From the NCBI GenBank assembly GCA_965247705.1, contig CBDFHV010000022.1, forward strand, positions 1 through 35,458: a DNA stretch of 35,458 bases. Reading direction: 5' to 3'. The position numbers and the translations under genes are program-made. Below, one piece after another: positions 9,060 through 17,312 of this stretch. Below the pieces are notes generated by a model that worked only from the letters and a program-made list of their open reading frames with translations, was not told where the DNA came from and did no database searches. This DNA comes from CBDFHV01 sp965247705. Its GTDB lineage: Bacteria > Pseudomonadota > Alphaproteobacteria > Rhodospirillales > CAMCUA01. Each line of letters starts with the position of its first letter. Within the stretch, counting starts at the first letter, position 1.

Positions 9060-9956
9060 TCACACCTCGCGGGCGAACCGGGGGTCGAGGAGGTCCCGCA
9101 GACCATCGCCGACCAGATTGATCGCCAGAACGGTCGCCGCCAGGGACAGTCCGGGAAACAGAATGATCCAGCTCGCGTTGGCCAAGTAGGACCGGCCTTC
9201 GGCCATGATGTTGCCCCAGCTCGGTACCTCCGTTGGCGTGCCGGCCCCCAGGAAGCTCAACGCGGCTTCGGACAGCATGGCATCGGCGCAGATGAACGTC
9301 GCCTGGACGATCAGCGGGGCGATAGTATTGGGCGTGATGTGCTTGAAGATCACCCTGGCCGTTCGGGCGCCGCAGGCAACCGCCGACTCGACGTAGGTAA
9401 TCTCCCTGGCCACGACCACGATGCCGCGCACCAAGCGGGCCACGCGGGGCACTTGGGGAACCGTCAGCGCAATGACGACGTTCTCGACACTCGCTGGAAG
9501 CAGGGAGATCAGACCGATGGCCAGAAGCAGCCCGGGAATGGCCATCAATCCGTCCATTATCCGCATCAGCCACGCATCGATTCGCCGCACATAGCCGCTC
9601 ACCAGACCCACCAGCATGCCGATGGATACGCCAAACAGTGCCACCGACAGGCCGACAATCAACGAGATGCGGGTGCCGTAGACGACCCTTGTGAAGACGT
9701 CCCGGCCATACATGTCCGAACCGAACCAGTACGCGTCCGATGGGGGTTTGAGCCGGTCAAACACGCTAATGTCGAGGGGATCTTTGCCGGAAATCCAGGG
9801 GGCGGCGAGCGCCACGACGACGAAGAACGTGGTCATGACAAGCCCGACAATCATTGTCGGGTGGCGGCGGACGAAATGCCAAGCCTGACGGTGCCTCGGC
9901 AGCTCCGCGTAGGACGGTGTTTCCGTTTCTGTTGCGTCTGTGAAAACGAAAGCCAT
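9060..9956 (-). CDS. Oligopeptide/dipeptide ABC importer permease, DppC/OppC type
   Basis: This is an inner-membrane permease subunit of the importer (298 residues, typical length). A cytoplasmic N-terminus is followed by a first membrane helix (MIVGLVMTTFFVVVALAAPW, about 35-54) and a long periplasmic loop with FGSDMYGRDVFTR, which is diagnostic of the DppC group. The BPD_transp_1 domain follows. The EAA loop that contacts the ATPase reads ACGARTARVIFKHITPN. The C-terminus NLVGDGLRDLLDPR is typical. Only 4 bp separate it from the preceding permease gene, so the two are co-transcribed. Its ATPase partners are most likely those at 1-1999. Confidence 0.95.
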   Translation of the reverse strand: MAFVFTDATETETPSYAELPRHRQAWHFVRRHPTMIVGLVMTTFFVVVALAAPWISGKDPLDISVFDRLKPPSDAYWFGSDMYGRDVFTRVVYGTRISLIVGLSVALFGVSIGMLVGLVSGYVRRIDAWLMRIMDGLMAIPGLLLAIGLISLLPASVENVVIALTVPQVPRVARLVRGIVVVAREITYVESAVACGARTARVIFKHITPNTIAPLIVQATFICADAMLSEAALSFLGAGTPTEVPSWGNIMAEGRSYLANASWIILFPGLSLAATVLAINLVGDGLRDLLDPRFAREV

Positions 9957-9960
9957 GACA

Positions 9961-10902
9961 CTAGTGCCGGACGCGGGGATCGAGGAACGTGTAACTGATA
10001 TCGACCGCCAGATTGACCAGGACGTAGACGCCCGAGAACACCAGGATCACCCCTTGGACGATCGGGTAGTCCCTGTTCAGGATGGCATCGATGGTCAGCG
10101 ATCCCAATCCGGGAAGGTTGAAGACCCTCTCGATGACAACGACACCGTTGAGCAGCAAGGCCATGCCAATACCGATAACCGTCACGATGGGCACCGACGC
10201 ATTCCTCAGGGCGTGTTTGAACAGGACCGGCAGCGGCGGCACCCCTTTCGCGTAGGCGGTTCGGACATAGTCCTCCTTCAACACCTCCAGGACGGTGGCG
10301 CGGGTAATGCGGGTGATCAAGGCGACATAGACAAGACCCAGGGTGACGGTAGGTAGAATCATGTGGTGGATGAAGGGGAGGAACCCCTCCCGAATGCTGA
10401 CGTAACCTTGGGCCGGGAACAGGCCCCAATTGACCGAAAACTCGAATATGAAAATAAATCCGAGCCAGAACCCGGGTATGGAGAATCCGAGAACGGCGAA
10501 TATCATCACTAGCCGATCTACCAGGCTGCCCGCCTTCCACGCCGCCAGCACGCCGAGGGGAACACCCATCAGGACGGCAAAGACGATCGTCGTCACCGTC
10601 AGGGACAGGGTGGGCTCCACGCGCTGCCCCATCAGCATCGTGACCGGCTTGTTGAAGACGATGGAGTCGCCGAGGTCTCCGCTGAGGATCTTGCCCGACC
10701 AGATCAGGAACTGCTCGTAAATGGGCTTGTTCAGGCCCAACGCCTCGCGGAGCATCTCAACTTCCGCCGGGGTGGCCTCTTCATCGCTCAGCACATCGGC
10801 GGGATCCCCCGGGGTCAGGTGTATCAAAAGGAAGACGATGGTGCCGACGATCACCATCACCGGGATGGCGGCGAATACACGGCGAACGATATAGGCCAGC
10901 AT
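9961..10902 (-). CDS. Oligopeptide/dipeptide ABC importer permease, DppB/OppB type
   Basis: This is the first permease subunit of the importer (313 residues). It starts with the typical MLAYIVRRVFAAIPVMVIVG membrane helix and LLIHLTPGDPAD. The BPD_transp_1 domain has about six membrane helices and an EAA loop (TAYAKGVPPLPVLFKHALRN). The C-terminus YTFLDPRVRH is characteristic of DppB. It follows the binding-protein gene after 63 bp that contain a strong hairpin and precedes the DppC-type gene by 4 bp. The ribosome-binding site is weak (GAGG, 12 nt away), so expression may be lower than that of the binding protein. Confidence 0.95.
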   Translation of the reverse strand: MLAYIVRRVFAAIPVMVIVGTIVFLLIHLTPGDPADVLSDEEATPAEVEMLREALGLNKPIYEQFLIWSGKILSGDLGDSIVFNKPVTMLMGQRVEPTLSLTVTTIVFAVLMGVPLGVLAAWKAGSLVDRLVMIFAVLGFSIPGFWLGFIFIFEFSVNWGLFPAQGYVSIREGFLPFIHHMILPTVTLGLVYVALITRITRATVLEVLKEDYVRTAYAKGVPPLPVLFKHALRNASVPIVTVIGIGMALLLNGVVVIERVFNLPGLGSLTIDAILNRDYPIVQGVILVFSGVYVLVNLAVDISYTFLDPRVRH

Positions 10903-10928
10903 CGTCGGATCGACCTCGAAATTCGATA

Positions 10929-10952
10929 GCCCCGGGGAAAATGCCCCGAGGC
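10929..10952 (-). other. Intercistronic stem-loop between binding-protein and permease genes
   Basis: Read on the minus strand, GCCTCGGGG (10952-10944) pairs with CCCCGGGGC (10937-10929) around a 6-nt loop. This gives nine pairs, one of them a G-U wobble. There is no following U-run, so it is not a standard terminator. Position and strength fit a hairpin that protects the binding-protein mRNA or attenuates read-through into the permeases, a common arrangement in importer operons. The function is inferred from position. Confidence 0.6.
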
Positions 10953-10965
10953 CATCAGCGTGAGG

Positions 10966-12558
10966 TTAGTTTTTCTTGACGCTCCAGTAGATGGGTGAGG
11001 GCGCCCGGACGATTCCCGAGATGTTCTTCCGGAACGCGGCGTCGTTGGCGTATTCACCGAACTGTATGTAGGGCACGGTCTCGTAAACCGCCTTCTGAAG
11101 CTCGATGGCGATCTTCATGCGCTCGGGCCCGTCACTTGCGTTGCCGAAAGCGAGCTTGAGGTCGTCAATGCGCTTGTCGCAGGGCCACCCGTAGAAGCCC
11201 TTCTCGCAGCCGCCGGACAGGAAGCCGGTCAGCGCGGGAAGTGACGGGGTCACCGTCTGGGTGGCCAGCGGCATCATGTGCCAGCCCTTCCTGGGGTTGG
11301 TGATCGGGTTGTCCTTGTTGCGCCGGCGCGACATCATGGCGCCGTAGTTCATCTCCTGCATATCCGCCTTCCCGCCAATCTTGCGGATGTAGCTGGACAT
11401 GATCAGGGCGGTAGACCGGCTGCTTGCCGAACCGGGATTGGTCAGAATCACGATCGGCTCGCCGTTGTACCCGGCCTCCTTCATAAGCCGCTTGGCCTTT
11501 TCGAAATCCTGGCCCATCAAGGCCTCGGAACCCACGTCGGTGGCATAGGGCCCGCCGCAGGTCCAGTAGGCCGGGCATACCTTGAACAGCTTGGGGTCGC
11601 CGACGACTCCGGTCAGCATCTCTTCCTGGTTGATCATCCACAGCAGCGCCTGCCGTGCCGCGGGATGATTGAAAGGTGGCGCTAGGTGATTGAGGTAGAT
11701 GAGCCCCTGTCGACCGGTGCGCAACGGGGCCAACGTGATGTTCGGATCCTTGATCAGATCGTCCCGCAGGGAGGCGGGAGCTTCCTGAATCAGATCCACT
11801 TCCCCGTTCTTGAGCGCCGCCACCATGGTGGCCTCATCGGTGATGATCTTCTCTTCCAGTCGCTTGAAGTAGACCTTCTTGCTGCCGGCAACATAGGTGG
11901 GAGTCTCGGACCGCGGATTGTAGCCTTCGAACTTCACGTAGTGCAGTTGCTTGCCCGGGATGTACTCGTTCGGCAAAAACACGAACGGGCCGGAGCCGGT
12001 GAAGTCCGTTATCTTTTCCTTGACCGGCGTCTTGGCCAGGCGTTCCGGCATGATCGCCGGCGGGTAGCGAACACCGGTCAGGATCTCCAGAGCCATTCCG
12101 TTTGTCACCTTCAGGTTCCAGACGAAAGTCTTGTCGTCCACCGTCTCCACCGACTTGGTCAATCGCTTGAAAACCCGGCCGCGAGGCCCGGCTCCCCAGC
12201 GTATCAGCGAGGCCACCGCATCGGCGGCGCGGATCGGCGTACCGTCATGAAAATGGAGGTCGGGCCGCAAGGTCATGGTCAGCTTCGTATTGTCCCCGTT
12301 CCAGGCGTAGGTATCGACCATCTGCGGCTGGGGCTTCATGCTGGAATCGAAGGAGAACAGCATGTCGTAGACTTTGTAGGAGAAAAACTCCGTGGTGCCG
12401 CCGCCACCGAAGTGGGGGTCCAGCACCTTCACATCGAATGACACGACCCTGAGTGTGTCCTTCGGCGGTATACGCTGCGCCCAGGCGGACCCGACCGCCA
12501 CCGCTGTGACGAGGGCGAGATTGAGGCCGGTTGATAGAATGGTGGAGCGAATTCGCAT
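10966..12558 (-). CDS. Extracellular solute-binding protein, family 5 (530 aa)
   Basis: This is the periplasmic binding protein that captures the ligand for the Dpp-type permeases encoded next. The start at 12558 is fixed by an excellent ribosome-binding site (GGGAGG, eight nt upstream); the frame is open further upstream but without such a site. Residues 1-27 form a Sec signal peptide: MRIR, a hydrophobic core, then AWA before Gln28. The SBP_bac_5 domain follows, with landmarks VKVLDPHFGGGG, TMTLRPDLHFHDGTPI, FTGSGPFVF, ARQALLWMINQ and the ending APSPIYWSVKK. The length matches family 5 proteins. It is the first gene of the minus-strand importer operon and is divergent from the LysR gene. 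Ligand identity cannot be read; family members bind peptides but also many other small molecules. Confidence 0.95.
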   Translation of the reverse strand: MRIRSTILSTGLNLALVTAVAVGSAWAQRIPPKDTLRVVSFDVKVLDPHFGGGGTTEFFSYKVYDMLFSFDSSMKPQPQMVDTYAWNGDNTKLTMTLRPDLHFHDGTPIRAADAVASLIRWGAGPRGRVFKRLTKSVETVDDKTFVWNLKVTNGMALEILTGVRYPPAIMPERLAKTPVKEKITDFTGSGPFVFLPNEYIPGKQLHYVKFEGYNPRSETPTYVAGSKKVYFKRLEEKIITDEATMVAALKNGEVDLIQEAPASLRDDLIKDPNITLAPLRTGRQGLIYLNHLAPPFNHPAARQALLWMINQEEMLTGVVGDPKLFKVCPAYWTCGGPYATDVGSEALMGQDFEKAKRLMKEAGYNGEPIVILTNPGSASSRSTALIMSSYIRKIGGKADMQEMNYGAMMSRRRNKDNPITNPRKGWHMMPLATQTVTPSLPALTGFLSGGCEKGFYGWPCDKRIDDLKLAFGNASDGPERMKIAIELQKAVYETVPYIQFGEYANDAAFRKNISGIVRAPSPIYWSVKKN

Positions 12559-12602
12559 GTCACGTTCCTCCCTGATTGCCTGATTTGTTCGACAAGCCAT
12601 CG

Positions 12603-12634
12603 ATAAATGTCCGGCAATGCCGGTGGACTGTCAA
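12603..12634 (-). promoter_or_regulatory. Candidate promoter and operator of the importer operon
   Basis: On the minus strand a perfect TTGACA (12634-12629) is followed 18-20 nt later by an AT-rich element reading ATTTAT (12608-12603), about 50 bp before the binding-protein start. The spacer contains the inverted repeat CCGGCA-A-TGCCGG (12611-12623). A protein bound there would cover the promoter. This is a pattern match only: the spacing is slightly long and the -10 box is weak. Confidence 0.45.
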
Positions 12635-12817
12635 CCCGAACGGTGGTGGTCGCGGCCCGCGGGCTCGCGGATTGGCCATGGCGCCACCGCCCATGAGAAG
12701 CCTGGATATTTGACCGCTTGGAGACCGAAACACGTTCCGCGTCCGCCGTTGGCCAGAAGCTTCCGTTGACGCTAGTAAGGGCCAACTATGTTGTCTAATG
12801 ATTAAGTGCTATGACCC

Positions 12818-12834
12818 TATGCTAAATTTGCATA
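12818..12834. promoter_or_regulatory. Candidate LysR-type operator (T-N11-A palindrome)
   Basis: TATGC-TAAATTT-GCATA is a 5-bp inverted repeat around seven bases and contains the T-N11-A core used by LysR-type regulators. It lies 18 bp before the original LysR start codon at 12853 and about 260 bp from the divergent binding-protein gene, where a regulator would normally repress itself. No other feature is seen in the rest of the 12559-12852 spacer besides the promoter candidate at 12603-12634. Confidence 0.45.
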
Positions 12835-12888
12835 CTGGCAGAGGGCCGGGACATGGTGCTTCGCTGACTCGAGGCGTTTCGGGCGATC

Positions 12889-13773
12889 ATGACCGTCGGC
12901 ACCGTGACCGGCGCGGCGGAGCGGCTCAACCTCTCCCAACCCGCGGTCAGCCGCATGATCGCCAAACTCGAAACCGAGCTCGGCTTCAAGTTGTTCGTTC
13001 GCCAGGGTGGCCGCCTGGTGCCCACCGCCGAGGGATCGAACTTCCACCGCGAGGCCGAGCGGGTACTCTCCGGCATTAGCGAGGTCCTGCGCATCGGCAG
13101 CGACATACGGCTCAATCGGGGGGCCCGCCTGAGGCTTGTCGCCATGCCGGCGGTTGCCAACGGGCTGCTGCCCCCGGTGCTCCGCGGCTTCCTGGCCAGC
13201 AATCCAACGCTTCAAGTCTCGCTTCAAGTCCATGGCCGGCGCGATGTCGAGCACTGGATTGCCGGCAAGCAGTTCGACCTTGGACTCGCGGCGCTGCCGA
13301 TCGACCACCCGGCTGTCGAGTGCGAGAAGTTTGTCGAGGTCGGCTTGGTGGCCGCGGTACCGCCGACCAGCCGATTCGCCCGCCGACGGACGCTCACGCT
13401 CTCCGATCTCGCCGAGGAGACGTTCATCATGCTGCCCACCCACACGCTGTTCCGCATGCAGATCGAGGACGCCTTCATGGCCCAGGGACTTCGCCCCCGG
13501 GTACGGGTCGAGACCTCGTCGATGGCATCGGCCTGCGAGATGGTGGCCGAGGGCATCGGCGTCACCACCGTCGACCCCTTCACGGCACGGAGCTTCCTGC
13601 CGGGGCGGATCGCGGTCCGCGAACTCAAGCCCCGACTCGAACGGGTGTACGGGTTTCTGTATCCGACCGATCGGCCGGTGTCGGTGCTGGCACGGCGCTT
13701 CACCGAGTTGGTACGTGAAGTGGCGCCGCGAGTCTTGGGCACGATGCCGAAGCTCCAACCCGCCGCCGAGTAG
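12889..13773 (+). CDS. LysR-type transcriptional regulator, N-terminus cut by an in-frame TGA
   Basis: DNA-binding regulator of the LysR family, presumably controlling the divergent importer operon. The winged helix-turn-helix (AAERLNLSQPAVSRMIAKLE, residues 9-28) and the C-terminal effector-binding domain are intact. The family's usual N-terminal helix is also encoded, but as ATG-GTG-CTT-CGC-TGA-CTC-GAG-GCG from 12853: M-V-L-R-stop-L-E-A-F-R-A-I-M. The TGA at 12865-12867 blocks it. Translation can only begin at ATG 12889, which lacks a good ribosome-binding site and would remove most of the first helix. The gene is therefore either recently inactivated or makes a shortened protein. From 12889 it has 294 residues; from 12853 it would have 307 codons, the usual length. 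Confidence 0.85.
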   Translation: MTVGTVTGAAERLNLSQPAVSRMIAKLETELGFKLFVRQGGRLVPTAEGSNFHREAERVLSGISEVLRIGSDIRLNRGARLRLVAMPAVANGLLPPVLRGFLASNPTLQVSLQVHGRRDVEHWIAGKQFDLGLAALPIDHPAVECEKFVEVGLVAAVPPTSRFARRRTLTLSDLAEETFIMLPTHTLFRMQIEDAFMAQGLRPRVRVETSSMASACEMVAEGIGVTTVDPFTARSFLPGRIAVRELKPRLERVYGFLYPTDRPVSVLARRFTELVREVAPRVLGTMPKLQPAAE

Positions 13774-13780
13774 CCGAGAC

Positions 13781-13848
13781 GGGCCGGTCTGAGACCGGCC
13801 CCTACGCACTTGAGGAAACCTTCGTAGGGGCGGGTCTCAGACCCGCCC
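13781..13848. repeat. REP-like hairpin pair, locus 1 (units facing outward)
   Basis: Two related 26-nt units in inverted orientation. The first (13781-13806) folds as GGGCCGGTC-TGA-GACCGGCCC and ends CTACG. The second (13823-13848) starts CGTAG and folds as GGGCGGGTC-TCA-GACCCGCCC. Each stem is nine perfect pairs. The pair lies 7 bp after the LysR stop and may also terminate its transcript. The same family occurs at 21899-21991 in the opposite arrangement, so this is a dispersed extragenic palindrome family. Confidence 0.85.
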
Positions 13849-13896
13849 ATCACCGTCCCGGAGTGGCATTCAAGAGGCGCGAACTAGTCTAGCTAA

Positions 13897-14973
13897 CGTC
13901 CCTATCCGGTTAAAACAGGATCGGCCTAAATGTTCTTGTTATGTTCACGTAGAGGATGTAGGCTGATCGCATTGTCTCGGGCTTTTGGAGGGCGGTGCGA
14001 TGGGCAGGATGTTGGCGTTTCAAGAACGGCACGGATCGGAAGCGGCCTGCATCGAGGCGCTGGCCCGGCTGCGCTGGCCGCAGGGCTATGTCTGTGCCCG
14101 CTGCGGCGAACGGCGGAGCTACCGAATGACGGCGCGGCCCAGGATCTTCGAATGCGCCCGTTGCGGTCATCAGGAATCGGTGACGGCGGGGACGATCTTC
14201 CACCGCACCCGCACGCCGCTCCGCAAATGGTTCCTGGCGGCGTGGTGGATGGCGCGCGACAAGCGTGGGGTCTCGGCCCTTTTGCTGTCCCGCGAGTTGG
14301 ATCTGCGCTACGAGACAGCGTGGCTGATGGCTCATAAGCTGCGTCATGCCCTGACGGAGCGCTCGGAATTTCCGCTCGAGGGCTTGGTCGAGGTCGACGA
14401 GAGTTATTATGGCGGGCGCGGCAAGCCGGAGAGCCGGGGCCGGGGCCTTTCCAACCCGAACAAGAGCCTGTTGGTGATGGCCGTCGAGAAGCGGCCGGTC
14501 GGGCCGGGCAAGGGCATCAAGGGAAGCGGCTTCGTCGCCGGCCGGGCGCGGCTCGCCATCCTCCCGGCGGCCACCGCCCGCGAGCTGGGCGGCTTCGTGC
14601 GCGCCTCGGTCAGGCCCGGAAGCCGCCTCGCCAGCGACGCCTTCAAGGGGTACGCCGGACTCCGCGACACCTATCGCCACCACCCCGTCGTGCAAGGCGA
14701 AGGCAAGAATGCCGAGCGCTTGATGCCGGTCGTCCATGTCCTGTTTTCCAACGTGAAGACCTGGCTCAACGGCACCTATCACGGTGTCGGCGCCAAGCAC
14801 CTGCCGCGCTATGCCCGGGAATGGAGCTACCGCTTCAACCGCCGCACACGCATCACCGATCTGGCCGACTTCGTCCTCCGCCGCGCCATGGACCAACCCA
14901 CCATCACCTACAAGGAGCTGGTCGACAGTCTTCAACCGCAGGGTGCGCTACCTGCTTTAACCGGATAGGGACG
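13897..14973 (+). mobile_element. IS1595-family insertion sequence, copy 1 (1077 bp)
   Basis: The ends are perfect inverted repeats (CGTCCCTATCCGGTTAAA at the left, its complement at the right). An 8-bp target duplication CTAGCTAA flanks it (13889-13896 and 14974-14981), as expected for IS1595. It carries a single transposase gene. It differs from copy 2 (32272-33348) at one base, 13924 (G here, A there). The right-hand target duplication contains the stop codon of the DUF3604 gene, so that gene was left intact. Confidence 0.97.
14000..14968 (+). CDS. IS1595-family (ISXO2-like) transposase, copy 1
   Basis: Transposase of 322 residues that moves the enclosing element. An N-terminal zinc ribbon (Cys32-Cys35 and Cys52-Cys55, each CARC) is followed by the ISXO2-like catalytic domain with acidic residues in GLVEVDESYYGG and ASDAFKGY and a C-terminal REWSYRFNRR. 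The start at ATG 14000 has GGAGG eight nt upstream; an upstream in-frame TTG at 13985 is less likely. The stop codon lies inside the right inverted repeat. The protein is identical to that of copy 2, so it is probably still active. Confidence 0.97.
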   Translation: MGRMLAFQERHGSEAACIEALARLRWPQGYVCARCGERRSYRMTARPRIFECARCGHQESVTAGTIFHRTRTPLRKWFLAAWWMARDKRGVSALLLSRELDLRYETAWLMAHKLRHALTERSEFPLEGLVEVDESYYGGRGKPESRGRGLSNPNKSLLVMAVEKRPVGPGKGIKGSGFVAGRARLAILPAATARELGGFVRASVRPGSRLASDAFKGYAGLRDTYRHHPVVQGEGKNAERLMPVVHVLFSNVKTWLNGTYHGVGAKHLPRYAREWSYRFNRRTRITDLADFVLRRAMDQPTITYKELVDSLQPQGALPALTG

Positions 14974-17220
14974 CTAGCTAAACAGGTAGATCGGGCTCGA
15001 CCACGCTTGATGGCCATCCTCCTGGGTGACGCAGGCATAGAGCCGGGTATCGCTGCTCTTGCGGAGGTTGACCTTACGGCTGAGGGTCATCGCCCGCGTC
15101 TTGTTTTCATCGGGCAGCCGGAAGACGCGAAGGGCCTTGAACAGACCGCCGCAATCGAAGCGCACATCCTCGAGCCCGATATCGGCGAGACTGATATCGC
15201 AATCGACCTCGCTGGTGCGGAGGTGAAGAACGCCGTCCTCGACTTGGTCGAGCCACACGTCGATCGCCGAATAGCCGCCGGTGGTGACGCAGTTCCATTC
15301 GATGCCGCGATCGCCGATCTGTTGCGGCAGTTTTTCGATGTTCCAGAAATTGATCGGCGCCAGCCGTTCGATCCGCGCACCTTCGAATTCCGCCGAGCAA
15401 ACCCAATTGACGTTGCGTCCCCGACCCCGATAGTGGGCGCCCTCGCAGACGATCCGGATGCGGCGGCCAAGGTCGGATTCCTCGAACGGGCGGATCGTTT
15501 CGTAGGCGTCGAGGCCGTCTCGCAACTGAATTCTCTCGATCGCCGCCGATCCCACCACGTCCAGGTTGAAAGTGACCTCGTCATCACCGGTCTTGACGAT
15601 GTCGCCCATGATGGCGCGGTCACAGGGCTCGCTTCCAACGTCGCCGAGCTCCGGGTTGCGGTGATAGAGAATGCCGGGCGCCGCCAGGTCCACCGAGGTC
15701 TTGAGATAGAGCCGCGCGCCGGTGGTCGCATAGTGATGGCGGCGGCGAAACCCCTCGACGAGGGCATCCCGGTTCAGCCCCTCCAACACATGGCAGGTGA
15801 GGCCCCCGTAGGACCCGAATTCCGCCACCCCGGGGTACTTCGCGCCGGGTCGCCCGTCGTGACCGTCGCTCGAAGCGACGATGCCGACCCGGTAGTCGGC
15901 CTCCAGGGCGTCGGTCACGATCCACTCGAAGGTTCCCCACGCGGAGTGGATTTCCACCGAGGGCTCGATCTTGGCGTCGTGGGCAAATTTGACGTCGGCA
16001 TAGCGGCCGCCGATATGGGCGGTGACCAGGGCGTCCTCGTTCTTGAGCGCGGTCAGCAGATCCTTCGCCGAATGACAGTCGGTTTCCGGGTGGGTGGTGT
16101 CGTAGACCAGGGATCGGCACGACCTGTATATCGGCCTGCCCTCTTCCCGGTACCAGACATTGTGATCGCCGCCGAGCGAAGTGTTCCCCGACCATTCGTA
16201 ACCCGGCAGGGTGACGAACCTGTCGGGCTCGTTGAACTCGGCCGTCAGGTCGTTCAGATGATTCCAGAATTCATCGGTGATCTGGAAGTCGTTGCCCTGG
16301 TGGCCGCATATGTCCAGAAACGCCCTGTCGCGGCCGAATTCGAAGTATTCGCGCGCGGAATTGGTGCCGATGGTCTCTTCGCTCTGACCGTGGAGATCGC
16401 TCCAATAGTGCCGATAGGGCGTGTCGGCATCAATGCGAAGTGGATTTGATTCGGCGAACAGCGTGCCGCCCTCGGAGAGGATATTGAGCCGGCGATCTCC
16501 CGCTGCATCGACGGAAAGACCATCCACCACCTTGCCGATTTCTCCCCGCTTGAACGTCACGGTCTCAGGCAATCCGACGATCGGCCCATCCGCCTGGAGG
16601 CGAACCGTCCGGTCGATCTGGTCGCTCGGGTTTCCCCACTTGTCCTCGCATTTGAGGCACAGCCTGAAGCTGTCCCCCGCCCGGCGCAGGGTCGGCAGGA
16701 TCGCTTTCCACATCACGCCCGGGCCCGGCACGATGGCGATGGTGGCTTGCGCGTCGGGGGGCAACGGGATGTATTCGTAGCTGGCGAACGGATCGGCGAG
16801 AACGCGAAACTCGAAGGTCGGTTCGACGAAGGTCTGCACCCGGATCCCCGGTGAGCCCTGCCGCTGGTCCCCAAAGCGGACCACGATTTGCTCGCCTTCC
16901 GACAGGTACCGGTCACAGCGGATGTAGATGGATCTGCCCCAGGGGCGGATGTTGCGGCGGTGTTCGCAGCGCGTGGTAAGCGGAATTCCGGTGGACGCCT
17001 CGGCGGTGGTAAATCCGGGCGCCGCCGGATCATCCGACTGAATCATCGACTGGTCGGTCTGCGAACGCAGCACGACCTTGATGCTGCCCCGGTCGTCGAT
17101 GCCGAATTTGCCGCATGTATAGGTGAGGGTGAAGCTATGCCACGATCCCGCCTCGAAACGGCCGCCGGGGTCGATGGTCGCCGACCCCATGAGGTCGGGC
17201 CGATAGGTGTGGTGTGGCAT
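14974..17220 (-). CDS. DUF3604-family PHP-like protein (748 aa)
   Basis: Large protein of the DUF3604 family, whose core resembles PHP-type metal-dependent phosphoesterases. Likely metal ligands are in YWSDLHGQS (272-280), DICGHQGND (303-311), AHIGGR (401-406), EIHSAWG (423-429) and SSDGHDGRPG (450-459). About 270 N-terminal residues form beta-rich domains of unknown role. No signal peptide is seen. The start at 17220 has GGAAG in front. It is the last gene of the minus-strand catabolic operon, 92 bp after the ComA-like gene. Its TAG stop (14976-14974) is the first codon of the right-hand target duplication of IS1595 copy 1, so the insertion happened exactly at the 3' end without changing the protein. 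The transcript terminator, if any, has been displaced beyond the IS. Biochemical function is unknown. Confidence 0.88.
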   Translation of the reverse strand: MPHHTYRPDLMGSATIDPGGRFEAGSWHSFTLTYTCGKFGIDDRGSIKVVLRSQTDQSMIQSDDPAAPGFTTAEASTGIPLTTRCEHRRNIRPWGRSIYIRCDRYLSEGEQIVVRFGDQRQGSPGIRVQTFVEPTFEFRVLADPFASYEYIPLPPDAQATIAIVPGPGVMWKAILPTLRRAGDSFRLCLKCEDKWGNPSDQIDRTVRLQADGPIVGLPETVTFKRGEIGKVVDGLSVDAAGDRRLNILSEGGTLFAESNPLRIDADTPYRHYWSDLHGQSEETIGTNSAREYFEFGRDRAFLDICGHQGNDFQITDEFWNHLNDLTAEFNEPDRFVTLPGYEWSGNTSLGGDHNVWYREEGRPIYRSCRSLVYDTTHPETDCHSAKDLLTALKNEDALVTAHIGGRYADVKFAHDAKIEPSVEIHSAWGTFEWIVTDALEADYRVGIVASSDGHDGRPGAKYPGVAEFGSYGGLTCHVLEGLNRDALVEGFRRRHHYATTGARLYLKTSVDLAAPGILYHRNPELGDVGSEPCDRAIMGDIVKTGDDEVTFNLDVVGSAAIERIQLRDGLDAYETIRPFEESDLGRRIRIVCEGAHYRGRGRNVNWVCSAEFEGARIERLAPINFWNIEKLPQQIGDRGIEWNCVTTGGYSAIDVWLDQVEDGVLHLRTSEVDCDISLADIGLEDVRFDCGGLFKALRVFRLPDENKTRAMTLSRKVNLRKSSDTRLYACVTQEDGHQAWSSPIYLFS

Positions 17221-17312
17221 GGTCGTTCTTCCGCTGCTGGGGGGTCCACGGGGCGCGACGACTGTAGGCCGATCTCCGAGAACCGCACAAGGCTCGCCCG
17301 CACCGGTCGGAT

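Noticed and set aside
10929..10952. Rho-independent terminator after the binding-protein gene
   Set aside because: The hairpin is strong but has no U-run, and the permease genes of the same operon follow directly.
13910..14935. A 341-codon minus-strand frame inside the IS1595 copy, repeated at 32285-33310
   Set aside because: It is the antisense of the transposase and recurs only because the whole element is duplicated.
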